Source: Lachnospiraceae bacterium
Lineage (GTDB): Bacteria > Bacillota > Clostridia > Lachnospirales > Lachnospiraceae
Length of the DNA: 14,236 nt
Reading direction: 5' to 3'
NCBI GenBank assembly: GCA_900753305.1
Contig: CAADYR010000060.1
Span: 1-14,236 of the forward strand
The notes under the pieces were generated by a model. It did not search any database and was not told the DNA's origin. It worked only from the letters and a program-made list of their open reading frames with translations. Positions 1-6,760 of the stretch are shown here, one piece after another. The translations under genes and the position numbers were made by a program. Numbering within the stretch: position 1 is the stretch's first letter; each line of letters opens with the position of its first letter.

Positions 1-111
1 CTGACCGGGGTTTTGCCATTGATCCTTTTTATCGCACTGGGAAATTATATGGCGAAGAAACTGATGGAGCATGCCGGAGGAAAAACAGGCTACTGCAACA
101 ACACCAGATAA
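1..111 (+). CDS. C-terminal end of an unidentified membrane protein (partial)
   Basis: Frame 1 is open from the window edge to TAA at 109-111 and gives 36 residues. The first ~16 are strongly hydrophobic (LTGVLPLILFIALGNY), followed by a basic, polar tail (MAKKLMEHAGG..., ending CNNTR). This fits the last transmembrane helix and cytoplasmic tail of an integral membrane protein such as a transporter. Too little is present to name a family and I do not recognise it. It is followed by a promoter-containing gap of about 160 bases, so it is probably the last gene of its transcription unit, although I see no hairpin with a T-run after the stop. Confidence 0.5.
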   Translation: MTGVLPLILFIALGNYMAKKLMEHAGGKTGYCNNTR

Positions 112-153
112 TTTAATGCCGGACGAAAAACATTCGAAATTGGGATAATGGTT

Positions 154-182
154 TTGATATTCCACAAACGGTTTTAGATAAT
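154..182 (+). promoter_or_regulatory. Sigma-A-type promoter upstream of the lipoprotein gene
   Basis: TTGATA (154-159) and GATAAT (177-182) each match the sigma-A consensus at five of six positions and are separated by exactly 17 bases. The site lies about 90 bases before the ATG at 271 in a non-coding AT-rich gap, and would start the lipoprotein/P-loop transcript near position 189. Confidence 0.55.
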
Positions 183-270
183 AAAAAATGTGATTTAAGT
201 ATAGCATTATTAATTTTTTATAGGGCTGGTGGACTTGGGAGTACCATTGTCGTGGAGGAATGGGAGAAGT

Positions 271-2070
271 ATGAGAAAAATTAAAAAACTAAAACGAATA
301 TCTATAATGCTGTTATGTGCAGTATTGCTTCATGGAGGATGCGGTTCTCATACAACAGAAGAAATAGAAAAAGTCGATACAACGGAGAATTTTGATCTGA
401 TAGGAACGGAGGGCTGGGAGTATCAGGGAGAAAAGAAACAGTATATTTATGGAGAATGGACAGTCACCGGTGTCAGAAAGGGGGATACATGGGATGAGAC
501 GGATGAGCGGGTGGGTGCTGTGTATGAGCTGTTACCGGAGAGCTGTTCATACAAAAGCAGCACGGAATCGTACTCACTAAAATTAGAAGGGTACTCTGCA
601 TCGTTGATTTCAGCCCGGGAGTATGATATAGCCGGAATGCTGCCGCAGGACACGAACTATTGTCTGGAGTTCAGTGAGGTGGAGATGGGAAGAAAGTATG
701 GTGGGATAAAGAGTGCATTTACGGTATTGATTTTAATTGGGGAAAATGAAATCATAGGACGTGAAGATGGAAACTGGTGTCGTCTGGAAAAGACAACAGA
801 TTATACTGATATAGCAGAAGGAAAAGACTTTCTGATACCAATTAGCGGTATTTGGAATGGAGAGTGGGAGGTCACAGAGATTCTGAAAGAGGATGTTGAT
901 GATGCAGAGCAGTATATAGGAGCAGATTTTTCCACATGGTTTCAAGAGATACTGGAGGAAAAGTTTTGTAACTTTTATATTGTTTCCACAAAGGAGCCGT
1001 CCATAAAACAACTGGTAAAGGCAATGGGGCTGGAGAAAGAAACATTTGTAGGTTTTTATGAATTTTCAGATGATTTTTACTGGGATAAAATGATTGTAAA
1101 AGATGAGATGACAGCAGTACTGGTAAAGGATGGAAACTACCTGTGGGCAAGGCGGACATCCAAGAGGGATCAGTATGGGGTGTATCTGGATGCCTATATG
1201 GAGGATTATCTGAATGATGGTGATTTGATGAGAACGGAAGCAACGAATGAGGAGAAGGTGCATCAGGAACAGGACGCGGAAAACATGGATGGTTGGGAAA
1301 ACAAGGGGAAAAGACGGCAGTATATATGGGGAGTCTGGCAGATTACAGGTATCAGAGAAGGAGATACCTGGGATGAGACGGATGAACTGGTAGGCGCTGT
1401 GTATGAAATGCTGCCGGAAAGCTGTTCCTATAAAAGCAAAACTTGGTCATATACCGTGGAGTTGGGTGGGTATGAAGCCTCTCCAATTGTTCGGTGGTTT
1501 GAATATAATATAGGAAATATGCTGTCTACGCCGGCGGGGTATTACCTGTCGTTTGGTGAGGTAAAGCCTGGTGAGGAGTATGCCAGATCACGCAGTGCCT
1601 TTTCTCCATGTATATTGACAGATGAAAAAGAGATGTTAGCCTTTTGGGGGAGAAAAGTATACCGCATGGAGAAGGTGGTGGATTATGATGATATCGTAGA
1701 AGGAAAAGATTTCTTTAGAGCAGACTATGGGCTTTGGAGCGGGGAATGGGTGGTTACGGAAGTTCTAAAATCAGAGCAACACGACGCAGAAGAATATATC
1801 GGAATGAACTTTTCCACAATGGAGGATAATGAGATCTGTGATTTTTATCTTGTGGATATAGGGGAAAAATCAATAGAGAAGCTTGTAGAGGCAATGGGTC
1901 TGGAAAATGAATTTTGTGTAGTTTTCTATGAATTTTCAGAGGATTGTTTTTGGGATAAAATGATTTTAAAGGATGAAATGACTGTGGTGCTGGTAAAAGA
2001 TAATAATTATTTTTGGGCAAAGCGGATGTCTGAAAAAGATCCGGCAGGACTGTATGGCTCATATTTCTGA
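271..2070 (+). CDS. Secreted lipoprotein with a tandemly duplicated ~260-residue unit
   Basis: I place the start at ATG 271 (599 aa). It follows GGAGG/GGGAGAAG at 254-269 and gives a clean signal peptide: a basic run (MRKIKKLKR), a hydrophobic core and a cysteine at residue 24. The context before that cysteine is LLHGGC; His at -3 is unusual for a lipobox but the rest fits, so export and lipidation at the outer membrane face are likely. A frame-compatible GTG at 229 would only add residues before the signal. The mature part consists of two homologous units, about residues 48-310 and 341-599, joined by an acidic linker. Each unit contains two related modules opening with G-x-W-x-(V/I)-T (Trp 63, 199, 356, 493), followed by acidic residues and an (I/V)GA or IGM motif. 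The many short hydrophobic/aromatic strands suggest beta-rich, possibly barrel-like modules. I recognise no named family and assign no function. The gene lies 27 bases before the P-loop gene and probably shares its transcript. Confidence 0.85.
   Translation: MRKIKKLKRISIMLLCAVLLHGGCGSHTTEEIEKVDTTENFDLIGTEGWEYQGEKKQYIYGEWTVTGVRKGDTWDETDERVGAVYELLPESCSYKSSTESYSLKLEGYSASLISAREYDIAGMLPQDTNYCLEFSEVEMGRKYGGIKSAFTVLILIGENEIIGREDGNWCRLEKTTDYTDIAEGKDFLIPISGIWNGEWEVTEILKEDVDDAEQYIGADFSTWFQEILEEKFCNFYIVSTKEPSIKQLVKAMGLEKETFVGFYEFSDDFYWDKMIVKDEMTAVLVKDGNYLWARRTSKRDQYGVYLDAYMEDYLNDGDLMRTEATNEEKVHQEQDAENMDGWENKGKRRQYIWGVWQITGIREGDTWDETDELVGAVYEMLPESCSYKSKTWSYTVELGGYEASPIVRWFEYNIGNMLSTPAGYYLSFGEVKPGEEYARSRSAFSPCILTDEKEMLAFWGRKVYRMEKVVDYDDIVEGKDFFRADYGLWSGEWVVTEVLKSEQHDAEEYIGMNFSTMEDNEICDFYLVDIGEKSIEKLVEAMGLENEFCVVFYEFSEDCFWDKMILKDEMTVVLVKDNNYFWAKRMSEKDPAGLYGSYF
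412..2067 (+). repeat. Tandem intragenic duplication within the lipoprotein gene
   Basis: Unit 1 (about 412-1200) and unit 2 (1291-2067) encode co-linear homologous protein. The GxW anchors repeat at about 293 residues (codons 61/354 and 197/491). The best conserved block reads GDTWDETDE, then VGAVYE, then LPESCSYKS in both units and is also very similar at DNA level. Other parts have diverged strongly, so the duplication is old or under uneven constraint. Confidence 0.85.
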
Positions 2071-2097
2071 GTTAAGGTGTGAAGGCAGGAGAGTGTG

Positions 2098-2649
2098 ATG
2101 AGAGATGTTTATTTAAAGGACGACGTAGAGCAGGATAGGACTGTGTGGGAGAAGGAAACGGAGGTATACATAGCAATAGCGGGCAAGGGCGTCAGGAACA
2201 GGATTACCCTTGTTGGTGGAGATAGTGGAACAGGAAAAACCGTGCTGTATGAGATGCTGGAAGATGTGAGATTGACAGAACAGTATAATGCTATTAAGCT
2301 GTTTAATTATAAATCAGAGAATATGAAAGAAAGCCTGATGAAATGCCGAGATTGTTTTATTGTCATTGATAGTGCTGATATTGAAAAAACTTTACAATAT
2401 TTAGCAGGTTTCAAGAGATTTTCTACAGAAAAGGTAATGAAGTCCTTAGCTGGAGAATTAACAGAAAATGAAAAGTGGTCAATAAAAGGAGCACTCATGG
2501 GGGAATGTTGGTATAAGGATTGCTGCATTTCAGAGCATTTAAATAGTCTTAGATGTGGTAAGCCGGAGGTTGAGAGTGGTAATGAGAAGATGCGGATGCT
2601 AATGCAGTCTGAGGAAGTACGAAAAATTTTAAATATGATAGAGGAGTAA
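2098..2649 (+). CDS. Small P-loop NTPase-like protein
   Basis: The product is 183 aa and probably cytoplasmic, with no signal peptide or membrane segment. ATG 2098 is preferred over the adjacent GTG 2095 because it lies 7 bases after AGGA (2087-2090). A Walker A motif is clear (GDSGTGKT, residues 41-48) after a hydrophobic beta strand (RITLV). A Walker B-like strand, CFIVIDSAD, places Asp91 and Asp94 about 45 residues later. Between them, IKLFNYKSEN and KCRDCF resemble small Lachnospiraceae ATP-binding proteins of unknown role that carry a similar 'VID(N/S)AD' strand. I see no arginine finger or sensor motifs, and the length is short for a complete AAA module, so ATP binding is likely but hydrolysis is unproven. 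The gene follows the lipoprotein gene after 27 bases with no terminator between, which suggests co-expression. No T-rich hairpin follows the stop. Confidence 0.75.
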   Translation: MRDVYLKDDVEQDRTVWEKETEVYIAIAGKGVRNRITLVGGDSGTGKTVLYEMLEDVRLTEQYNAIKLFNYKSENMKESLMKCRDCFIVIDSADIEKTLQYLAGFKRFSTEKVMKSLAGELTENEKWSIKGALMGECWYKDCCISEHLNSLRCGKPEVESGNEKMRMLMQSEEVRKILNMIEE

Positions 2650-2652
2650 TCA

Positions 2653-2680
2653 TTGAAACAAAAAATTGTGTTAATATATT
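2653..2680 (+). promoter_or_regulatory. Possible promoter for the DUF4003 gene
   Basis: TTGAAA (2653-2658) and TATATT (2675-2680) are separated by 16 bases. They lie just after the P-loop gene stop and upstream of the 13-bp repeat tract, which would then fall in the 5' untranslated region of the DUF4003 transcript. AT-rich sequence makes such matches easy to find, hence the low confidence. Confidence 0.3.
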
Positions 2681-2698
2681 AGTATTTGAACTCGTTAG

Positions 2699-2750
2699 AA
2701 AACAAGCGAAGAAAACAAGCGAAGAAAACAAGCGAAGAAAATAAGCGAAG
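2699..2750 (+). repeat. 13-bp tandem repeat, four copies
   Basis: AAAACAAGCGAAG occurs at 2699-2711, 2712-2724 and 2725-2737 without change, and at 2738-2750 with a single C to T change. The tract is non-coding, purine-rich on the plus strand and contains almost no T, so it should stay single-stranded in RNA. It ends 46 bases before the DUF4003 start, 30 bases before that gene's AGGAGG. The unit is not a multiple of three and is in a position where slippage would change leader length rather than a protein. Confidence 0.9.
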
Positions 2751-2796
2751 AAATCAGGCAATGCCCTGACGAATAACCCCAGGAGGAAGAGAGCGA

Positions 2797-3783
2797 ATGA
2801 ATGAGAGAACATTAGCCAGATGCAAGAATCTGATTAAAAACAAAGAAACCATGAAGAGTGTATTTACATGGGAAGATGGGCTGACGCATCTTGCCTGTGC
2901 GGGTATTTTTATCAATAAGGAGCAGACCGCCAATGAAGAGATGCTGCTTCAATGCAAGGATATCCTGAAGAGAAACACTGGTATTTTTTCTGATTTCAAA
3001 AGTACGGCGAAGCCCATGATTATAGCGATGCTTGCATCAAATGAGAACCCACAGTTACTTATGGAGCGTGGGTTGAAGGTGTATGATCTGTTGAAGGAAG
3101 AATTTATGAGTTCCGTATATCTGCCGATAGCGGCAATGATCATTGCACAGTATGCAGACGAGACAAGATACGCAGAGCTGGCACAGAGAACCAGGAGAAT
3201 CTATAAGCAGATGAGGGCAGACCATCCTTTCCTGACCTCAGGGGAGGACAGTACTTTCTGTGCATTGATGGCATTGCTGGATAAGCCGGATGAGGTGCTG
3301 CTTGGAGATGCAGAAGAATGCTATAAAATTCTCAAGAATAACTTCTTTTCTTCAAATGCGGTGCAGTCTTTGAGTCATGTGTTGGCAATGTGTGATGGAG
3401 AACCGAAGATCAAATGCCAGAGAACCATGGAATTATTTCAGAAGTTGAAGGAAGCAGGGCATAAATATGGAACAAGCTATGAATTGCCAACATTAGGTGT
3501 CCTTGCTATGGCTGATGGTAATCAGGATGAGATCGTAGCAGAGATGGCAGAGATAGACCAGTGGTTATCTGAGCAGAAGGGCTTTGGCTTCTTTAGTAGT
3601 ATATCTGCAAAACAGCGTCTGATGTATGCAGGGATGATCGCACAGCAAGATTATATCAATGACAAAATGATGCAGAGTGCTGCGGTGAACGGTGTCATAT
3701 CACTAACCGTAGCGCAGCAGGCGGCAATGTGTGCAGCGATTACAGCCAGTGCAGCGACTACAGCTAATAATAACAATAGTTAG
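2797..3783 (+). CDS. DUF4003 family protein
   Basis: The product is 328 aa, about the usual length for DUF4003, a Firmicute family of unknown function that is all-helical by appearance. ATG 2797 has an excellent AGGAGG (2781-2786). Features I associate with the family are MLASNENPQLLMERGLKVYD, the LKEEFMSSVYLPIAA stretch, IYKQMRADHPFLTSGED, a repeated helical 'Y..LK' pattern, and an SYELPTLGVLAM segment before a C-terminal Gly/Phe-rich turn (KGFGFFSS). The last ~40 residues are alanine-rich and end in polyasparagine. There is no signal peptide; the protein is probably cytosolic. Its neighbours do not define its role. Its 3' end overlaps by two bases the stop of an AraC remnant on the other strand, and no terminator is visible, so its transcript may read through the scar into the antiporter gene. 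Confidence 0.8.
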   Translation: MNERTLARCKNLIKNKETMKSVFTWEDGLTHLACAGIFINKEQTANEEMLLQCKDILKRNTGIFSDFKSTAKPMIIAMLASNENPQLLMERGLKVYDLLKEEFMSSVYLPIAAMIIAQYADETRYAELAQRTRRIYKQMRADHPFLTSGEDSTFCALMALLDKPDEVLLGDAEECYKILKNNFFSSNAVQSLSHVLAMCDGEPKIKCQRTMELFQKLKEAGHKYGTSYELPTLGVLAMADGNQDEIVAEMAEIDQWLSEQKGFGFFSSISAKQRLMYAGMIAQQDYINDKMMQSAAVNGVISLTVAQQAAMCAAITASAATTANNNNS

Positions 3784-3908
3784 TGAAGGTTTTTCCTGGA
3801 GCGGTATTGCGCAGGAGACATCCCAACGTATTTTTTAAATAACCGGCAAAAGTAGCTCGTATTGTCATAGCCTGTATTGGCGGCAATATCTGTAAGAGAA
3901 ATACCGTC
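3780..3908 (-). pseudogene. Remnant of an AraC-family transcriptional regulator (C-terminal end only)
   Basis: The minus strand encodes about 41 residues of a typical second AraC helix-turn-helix: ISLTDIAANTGYDNTSYFCR followed by LFKKYVGMSPAQYRSRKNLH, with stop TAA at 3780-3782. The GYDNTSYFCRLFKKYVGMSP core is diagnostic of the family's DNA-binding domain. Upstream of this point the frame contains sequence antisense to an MFS gene, so the effector domain and first helix-turn-helix are gone. The right boundary (about 3903-3922) is where the AraC similarity stops; I cannot fix it to the base. It cannot make a functional regulator. Confidence 0.8.
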
Positions 3909-3910
3909 TG

Positions 3911-4130
3911 CGGCACTACGAAATGGCGGTACTGCAATGTTTGCGCTGCTGGCATTGGCTGGTGATGTGGGCTGCTCCGGTGGACCGACTCTGGTTGGCT
4001 TTGTTACAGGAATCACTTCTGACAATTTGAAAAAGGCATTTTTGCCGGTATCGTGTTCCCGATTCTGTTAGTAGTTGGAATTATTTTATTAAAAAATACT
4101 TTACAAAAGAAAGAGGATAGAGTATGTTGA
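3911..4130 (+). pseudogene. Remnant of an MFS permease (last two or three helices), with a frameshift
   Basis: The plus strand encodes NGGTAMFALLALAGDVGCSG followed by GPTLVGFVTGITSDNLKK, a pattern seen near the end of sugar/fucose-permease-like MFS transporters in Clostridia. At about 4027-4036 the frame is lost. The neighbouring frame continues as KGIFAGIVFPILLVVGIILL, then KNTLQKKEDRVC and TGA at 4128-4130, a credible final helix and tail. One missing A in the A-run near 4028 explains the shift. The N-terminal part of the transporter is absent. The stop overlaps the antiporter ATG (4124), as in a former operon. Confidence 0.75.
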
Positions 4131-5320
4131 CTTCACTTGCACTTATTTTTCTGGTGGGACTGGCAATGGCGGCAATCTGTCAGAGGTTGAAGCTGCCGCG
4201 TATCATTGGAATGTTGCTTACGGGTATTCTGTTAGGACCATATGCGTTGAACTGGCTGGATGAATCGATTCTTGGAATATCGTCACAGCTTCGTCAGATC
4301 GCACTGATTATTATTCTGATCAAAGCAGGTCTTTCCCTGAATCTGGCTGATTTGAAGAAGGTAGGCAGACCGGCAGTTATGATGGCATGTGTGCCAGCCA
4401 GCTTCGAAATACTGGCGTATGTGCTGTTTGCCCCTGCAATTCTTGGTGTTTCGAGAGTCGAGGCAGCTGTTATGGGGGCTGTATTAGGAGCCGTATCTCC
4501 TGCAGTGGTCGTGCCACGTATGGTACAGCTTATGGAGACTCAATATGGCACGAAGAAGAGTATTCCCCAGATGATTCTGGCGGGGGCATCCTGTGATGAT
4601 ATTTTCGTAATCGTATTGTTCTCTACCTTTTCAAGTATGGCACAGGGTGGCAGTGTTCAGGTGATGGATTTTGTGAACATCCCGATTTCTATTGTACTGG
4701 GCGTGGCATTGGGAGCAGTGGCAGGCTATCTCCTTGGAGGCTTCTTTGAAACAGCGTACGCACATAAGCACTATGTAAGGAACAGCATGAAGGTGATTGT
4801 TGTGCTGGGTGTGGCTTTCCTGCTGATGGCGATAGAGACTTGGGCAAAAGGCATTGTATCCATATCCGGTTTACTGGCAGTGGTAGCAATGGCATGTGTA
4901 TTGAAGCTGCGCAGTACGACATTCGTATCGAAGAGATTGTCTGAGAAATTCGGTAAGCTGTGGCTTGCGGCAGAAGTGTTGTTATTTGTACTGGTAGGAG
5001 CTGCAGTAGATATCCGTTACACAATGAATGCCGGCATCGTCGCAGTCGTGATGATTGGAATAGCGCTGCTGTTCCGTGCAGCTGGTGTTATGCTGTGTAT
5101 GGTTGGTACGCAGCTTAATGTGAAGGAAAGACTCTTCTGCATTATTGCATATCTGCCCAAGGCAACAGTACAGGCAGCTATCGGTTCTGTGCCGATGGCA
5201 ATGGGCTTAGCCTGTGGACAGATCGTGCTTTCTGTGGCTGTATTGGCGATACTGATTACAGCACCGCTGGGGGCAATCGGCATGGATGCAAGTTATCAGA
5301 AGCTGTTGGAAAAAGAATAG
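4124..5320 (+). CDS. Cation/proton antiporter, CPA (Na_H_Exchanger) family
   Basis: The product is 398 aa, the normal length of a membrane-only CPA antiporter, with roughly twelve hydrophobic helices and no C-terminal TrkA/RCK domain. Family marks are RLKLPRIIGMLLTGILLGPY in helices 1-2, the QIALIIILIKAGLSLNLADL stretch, the unwound-helix region GAVLGAVSPAVVVPRM, and the ion-binding pair Cys157-Asp158-Asp159 in GASCDDIFVIV. The paired Asp is the type linked in this superfamily to ion/proton exchange, usually Na+ or K+ out against H+ in; the ion cannot be read from sequence. It acts in the cytoplasmic membrane. The ribosome site AAAGAGG (4110-4116) lies 7 bases before ATG 4124. The start overlaps the stop of a dead MFS gene whose promoter is deleted, so expression now probably depends on read-through. 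Its stop is 4 bases from the convergent kinase gene. Confidence 0.88.
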   Translation: MLTSLALIFLVGLAMAAICQRLKLPRIIGMLLTGILLGPYALNWLDESILGISSQLRQIALIIILIKAGLSLNLADLKKVGRPAVMMACVPASFEILAYVLFAPAILGVSRVEAAVMGAVLGAVSPAVVVPRMVQLMETQYGTKKSIPQMILAGASCDDIFVIVLFSTFSSMAQGGSVQVMDFVNIPISIVLGVALGAVAGYLLGGFFETAYAHKHYVRNSMKVIVVLGVAFLLMAIETWAKGIVSISGLLAVVAMACVLKLRSTTFVSKRLSEKFGKLWLAAEVLLFVLVGAAVDIRYTMNAGIVAVVMIGIALLFRAAGVMLCMVGTQLNVKERLFCIIAYLPKATVQAAIGSVPMAMGLACGQIVLSVAVLAILITAPLGAIGMDASYQKLLEKE

Positions 5321-5324
5321 ATTA

Positions 5325-5966
5325 TCAATCAAAGAATAACATGGCAGTAACGACAAAGGAGTGGTTCGCTACTTTATATTCGAGACTGCCATGATATTTT
5401 TGTACGATTTTTCTGACGTTTTTCAGTCCCCAGCCATGATGACGTTTATCAGCCTTGGAGGTTCTGGTGGAGATATTGTCGGGGCAGGGATTTGTCACCT
5501 GTATCAGCAGGAATTGATGAATGCGGCGTATCGTAAGGTGGAGTGTGCTGTCAGGCTGCGGCTGTCTGGTGAGCGCTTCCAGTGCATTATCGAGCAGGTT
5601 TGAGAGAATCACGCAGAAATCATCAGAAGAGATGCCGGTATTAACAGGAAGCTCCACATTGGCTTCAAAGGAGATTCCCTTTTCCAGAGCGAGCTGTCTT
5701 TTGTGATTGATGATGGCATCTACGATATCAACACCTGTCGAAACGTAAGGAGTGCACTCCTGTATCTCCTGGGAAATCTGTGAGATATATTCCAGAATCT
5801 GCATATCATGGTTTTTCTCTGCCAAAAAGTAAATTGCCTGTAAATGGTTCTTCATATCGTGGTAAAGCGCTTCATTGGCATTATAAGTCTCCCGCAGGAT
5901 TTTGCATTGGGCTTCCAGCGCCTGATTGGTCTGTATCAGTAACTTTTTATTTCTATTTGCTATCAA
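5325..5966 (-). CDS. GHKL sensor histidine kinase of AgrC type lacking a membrane domain
   Basis: The product is 213 aa from a TTG start (5964-5966) with AGAGG just upstream. It starts with a helical, coiled-coil-like stretch (residues 1-34), followed by the dimerisation/phosphoacceptor helix YHDMKNHLQAI with His36. The N box is LSNLLDNALEA (Asn123, Asn127) and the G box is HHGWGLKNV (Gly178, Gly180), the usual AgrC/HATPase_c_5 layout. AgrC-like kinases are normally about 400 aa with five to seven N-terminal helices; here none exist. Only 15 bases separate its start from the regulator stop, so there is no room for a lost domain or upstream fragment. The catalytic core looks complete. It should phosphorylate the LytTR regulator encoded just upstream in the same operon. 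What it senses is unknown; a cytosolic signal or contact with a membrane partner is possible. Confidence 0.88.
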   Translation of the reverse strand: MIANRNKKLLIQTNQALEAQCKILRETYNANEALYHDMKNHLQAIYFLAEKNHDMQILEYISQISQEIQECTPYVSTGVDIVDAIINHKRQLALEKGISFEANVELPVNTGISSDDFCVILSNLLDNALEALTRQPQPDSTLHLTIRRIHQFLLIQVTNPCPDNISTRTSKADKRHHGWGLKNVRKIVQKYHGSLEYKVANHSFVVTAMLFFD

Positions 5967-5981
5967 TGGTATACCTCTTTT

Positions 5982-6707
5982 TTATAAATTAGATTGCCAG
6001 AAGGTCAACAGACATTCCTTGAGCGGACGCATACGAGCCTGACTGACGGGCAGGTGGATATCGCCGTTTAGGATGCATTCATTATTTTTCACGCTTATGA
6101 TCTGTGTCAGGTTTACGATGCAGCCTCTGTCGATCAGGAAAAAGGCATTATGATCCAGATCCTGATAGACTTGCTGAATGGTTTTGCGCTCCCTGTACAC
6201 AGAATCGTTTGACAGATTCGTCATAAAAAGGCTGTTCTTCCCTTCATGTGTAATATACATGATATTTTTGCAGGGGATGCGTTCCAGCCGGTTCTGATTC
6301 TGAATAATATAAGAGTCATTCTGCTGTATCTGTATGAGCTTTACAGCATCCAGAAAGGCGTGCCGTAGCTTATCCTCCAGATCGGACTTGGAGATATACC
6401 GGAAAATAGACAGTTCGTAAGCATCCAGGGCATATTCTGTATGAGAAGTTACAAAAATGACAAGAATGTCAGGAAGTAGCCTGCGGATAGCATCTGCAAC
6501 TTCCATGCCGTTTATGGCAGGCATTTCGATATCCAGAATCACCAGGTCATAATGTTGTCCATCTTCTATATCGTAGATCAGATTCTGACCATTGGAAAAG
6601 GTCTGAATTACGGAAAAATACTGGTTTTGTGCAGACCATTCAGAGATCAGAGTATTGATTTTATCCACAAAAGTCATTTCATCATCACATATTGCAATTT
6701 TAATCAT
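5982..6707 (-). CDS. LytTR-family response regulator
   Basis: The product is 241 aa starting MIKIAICDDE at ATG 6705-6707; the open frame continues upstream but codes for unrelated sequence overlapping the promoter. Residues 1-120 are a receiver domain with the acidic pair Asp8/Asp9, the phosphoacceptor Asp59 in LVILDIEMP, a conserved Thr/Ser in VIFVTSHTEYALDAYE and a lysine in YISKSD. Residues ~140-240 are a LytTR DNA-binding domain: ...IPCKNIMYITHEGKNSLFMT, FFLIDRGCIVNLTQIISV, and LPVSQARMRPLKECLLTFW. This is the AgrA/LytR/VirR class, which binds paired direct repeats about 21 bp apart. It is first in a two-gene operon with the kinase and divergent from the ABC exporter genes; a candidate operator lies in between. 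Control of the exporter and of itself is a sensible inference. Confidence 0.92.
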   Translation of the reverse strand: MIKIAICDDEMTFVDKINTLISEWSAQNQYFSVIQTFSNGQNLIYDIEDGQHYDLVILDIEMPAINGMEVADAIRRLLPDILVIFVTSHTEYALDAYELSIFRYISKSDLEDKLRHAFLDAVKLIQIQQNDSYIIQNQNRLERIPCKNIMYITHEGKNSLFMTNLSNDSVYRERKTIQQVYQDLDHNAFFLIDRGCIVNLTQIISVKNNECILNGDIHLPVSQARMRPLKECLLTFWQSNL

Positions 6708-6731
6708 ATTTGTACATCCCCCATTAAACTC

Positions 6732-6760
6732 ATTATAACGTATGGAATACACTGGCACAA
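6732..6760 (-). promoter_or_regulatory. Promoter of the response regulator/kinase operon
   Basis: On the minus strand, a perfect -10 TATAAT (plus positions 6732-6737) is preceded, with a 17-base spacer, by TTGTGC (6755-6760), a weak -35. The site lies 25 bases before the regulator ATG. A consensus -10 with a poor -35 is what one expects for a promoter helped by an activator bound next to the -35. Confidence 0.55.

Noticed and set aside
229..270. Upstream GTG start for the lipoprotein gene
   Set aside because: It would place 14 residues before the basic start of the signal peptide and has no good ribosome site; ATG 271 has GGAGG and GGGAGAAG upstream and starts with MRKIKKLKR.
872..1263. Open frames on the minus strand across the lipoprotein gene
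   Set aside because: They are rich in His, Pro, Ser and Leu, as antisense reading of acidic, Trp-rich coding sequence produces, and lack ribosome sites.
2082..2094. 13-base sequence AAGGCAGGAGAGT shared with 12864-12876
   Set aside because: Both copies are ribosome binding regions directly before starts, and flanking bases do not match; most simply a favoured Shine-Dalgarno context rather than a mobile repeat.
2699..2750. CRISPR-like array
   Set aside because: The 13-bp units abut each other with no spacers between them.
2754..2769. Small hairpin TCAGG/CCTGA before the DUF4003 gene
   Set aside because: A five-base stem without a T-run; could occur by chance and has no clear position-dependent role.
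2549..2812. Minus-strand frame running through the 13-bp repeats (Phe/Leu-rich)
   Set aside because: The hydrophobic run is the reverse reading of a purine-rich repeat and of the P-loop gene end; no ribosome site and no family pattern.
3780..4025. An 81-residue AraC-like gene as a real minus-strand CDS
   Set aside because: Only the last ~41 residues match AraC; the first part is antisense to the MFS remnant, so this is a fusion frame created by the deletion.
4689..5283. Long minus-strand frames inside the antiporter gene
   Set aside because: They are shadows of a clear membrane-transporter gene on the plus strand and have no recognisable domains.
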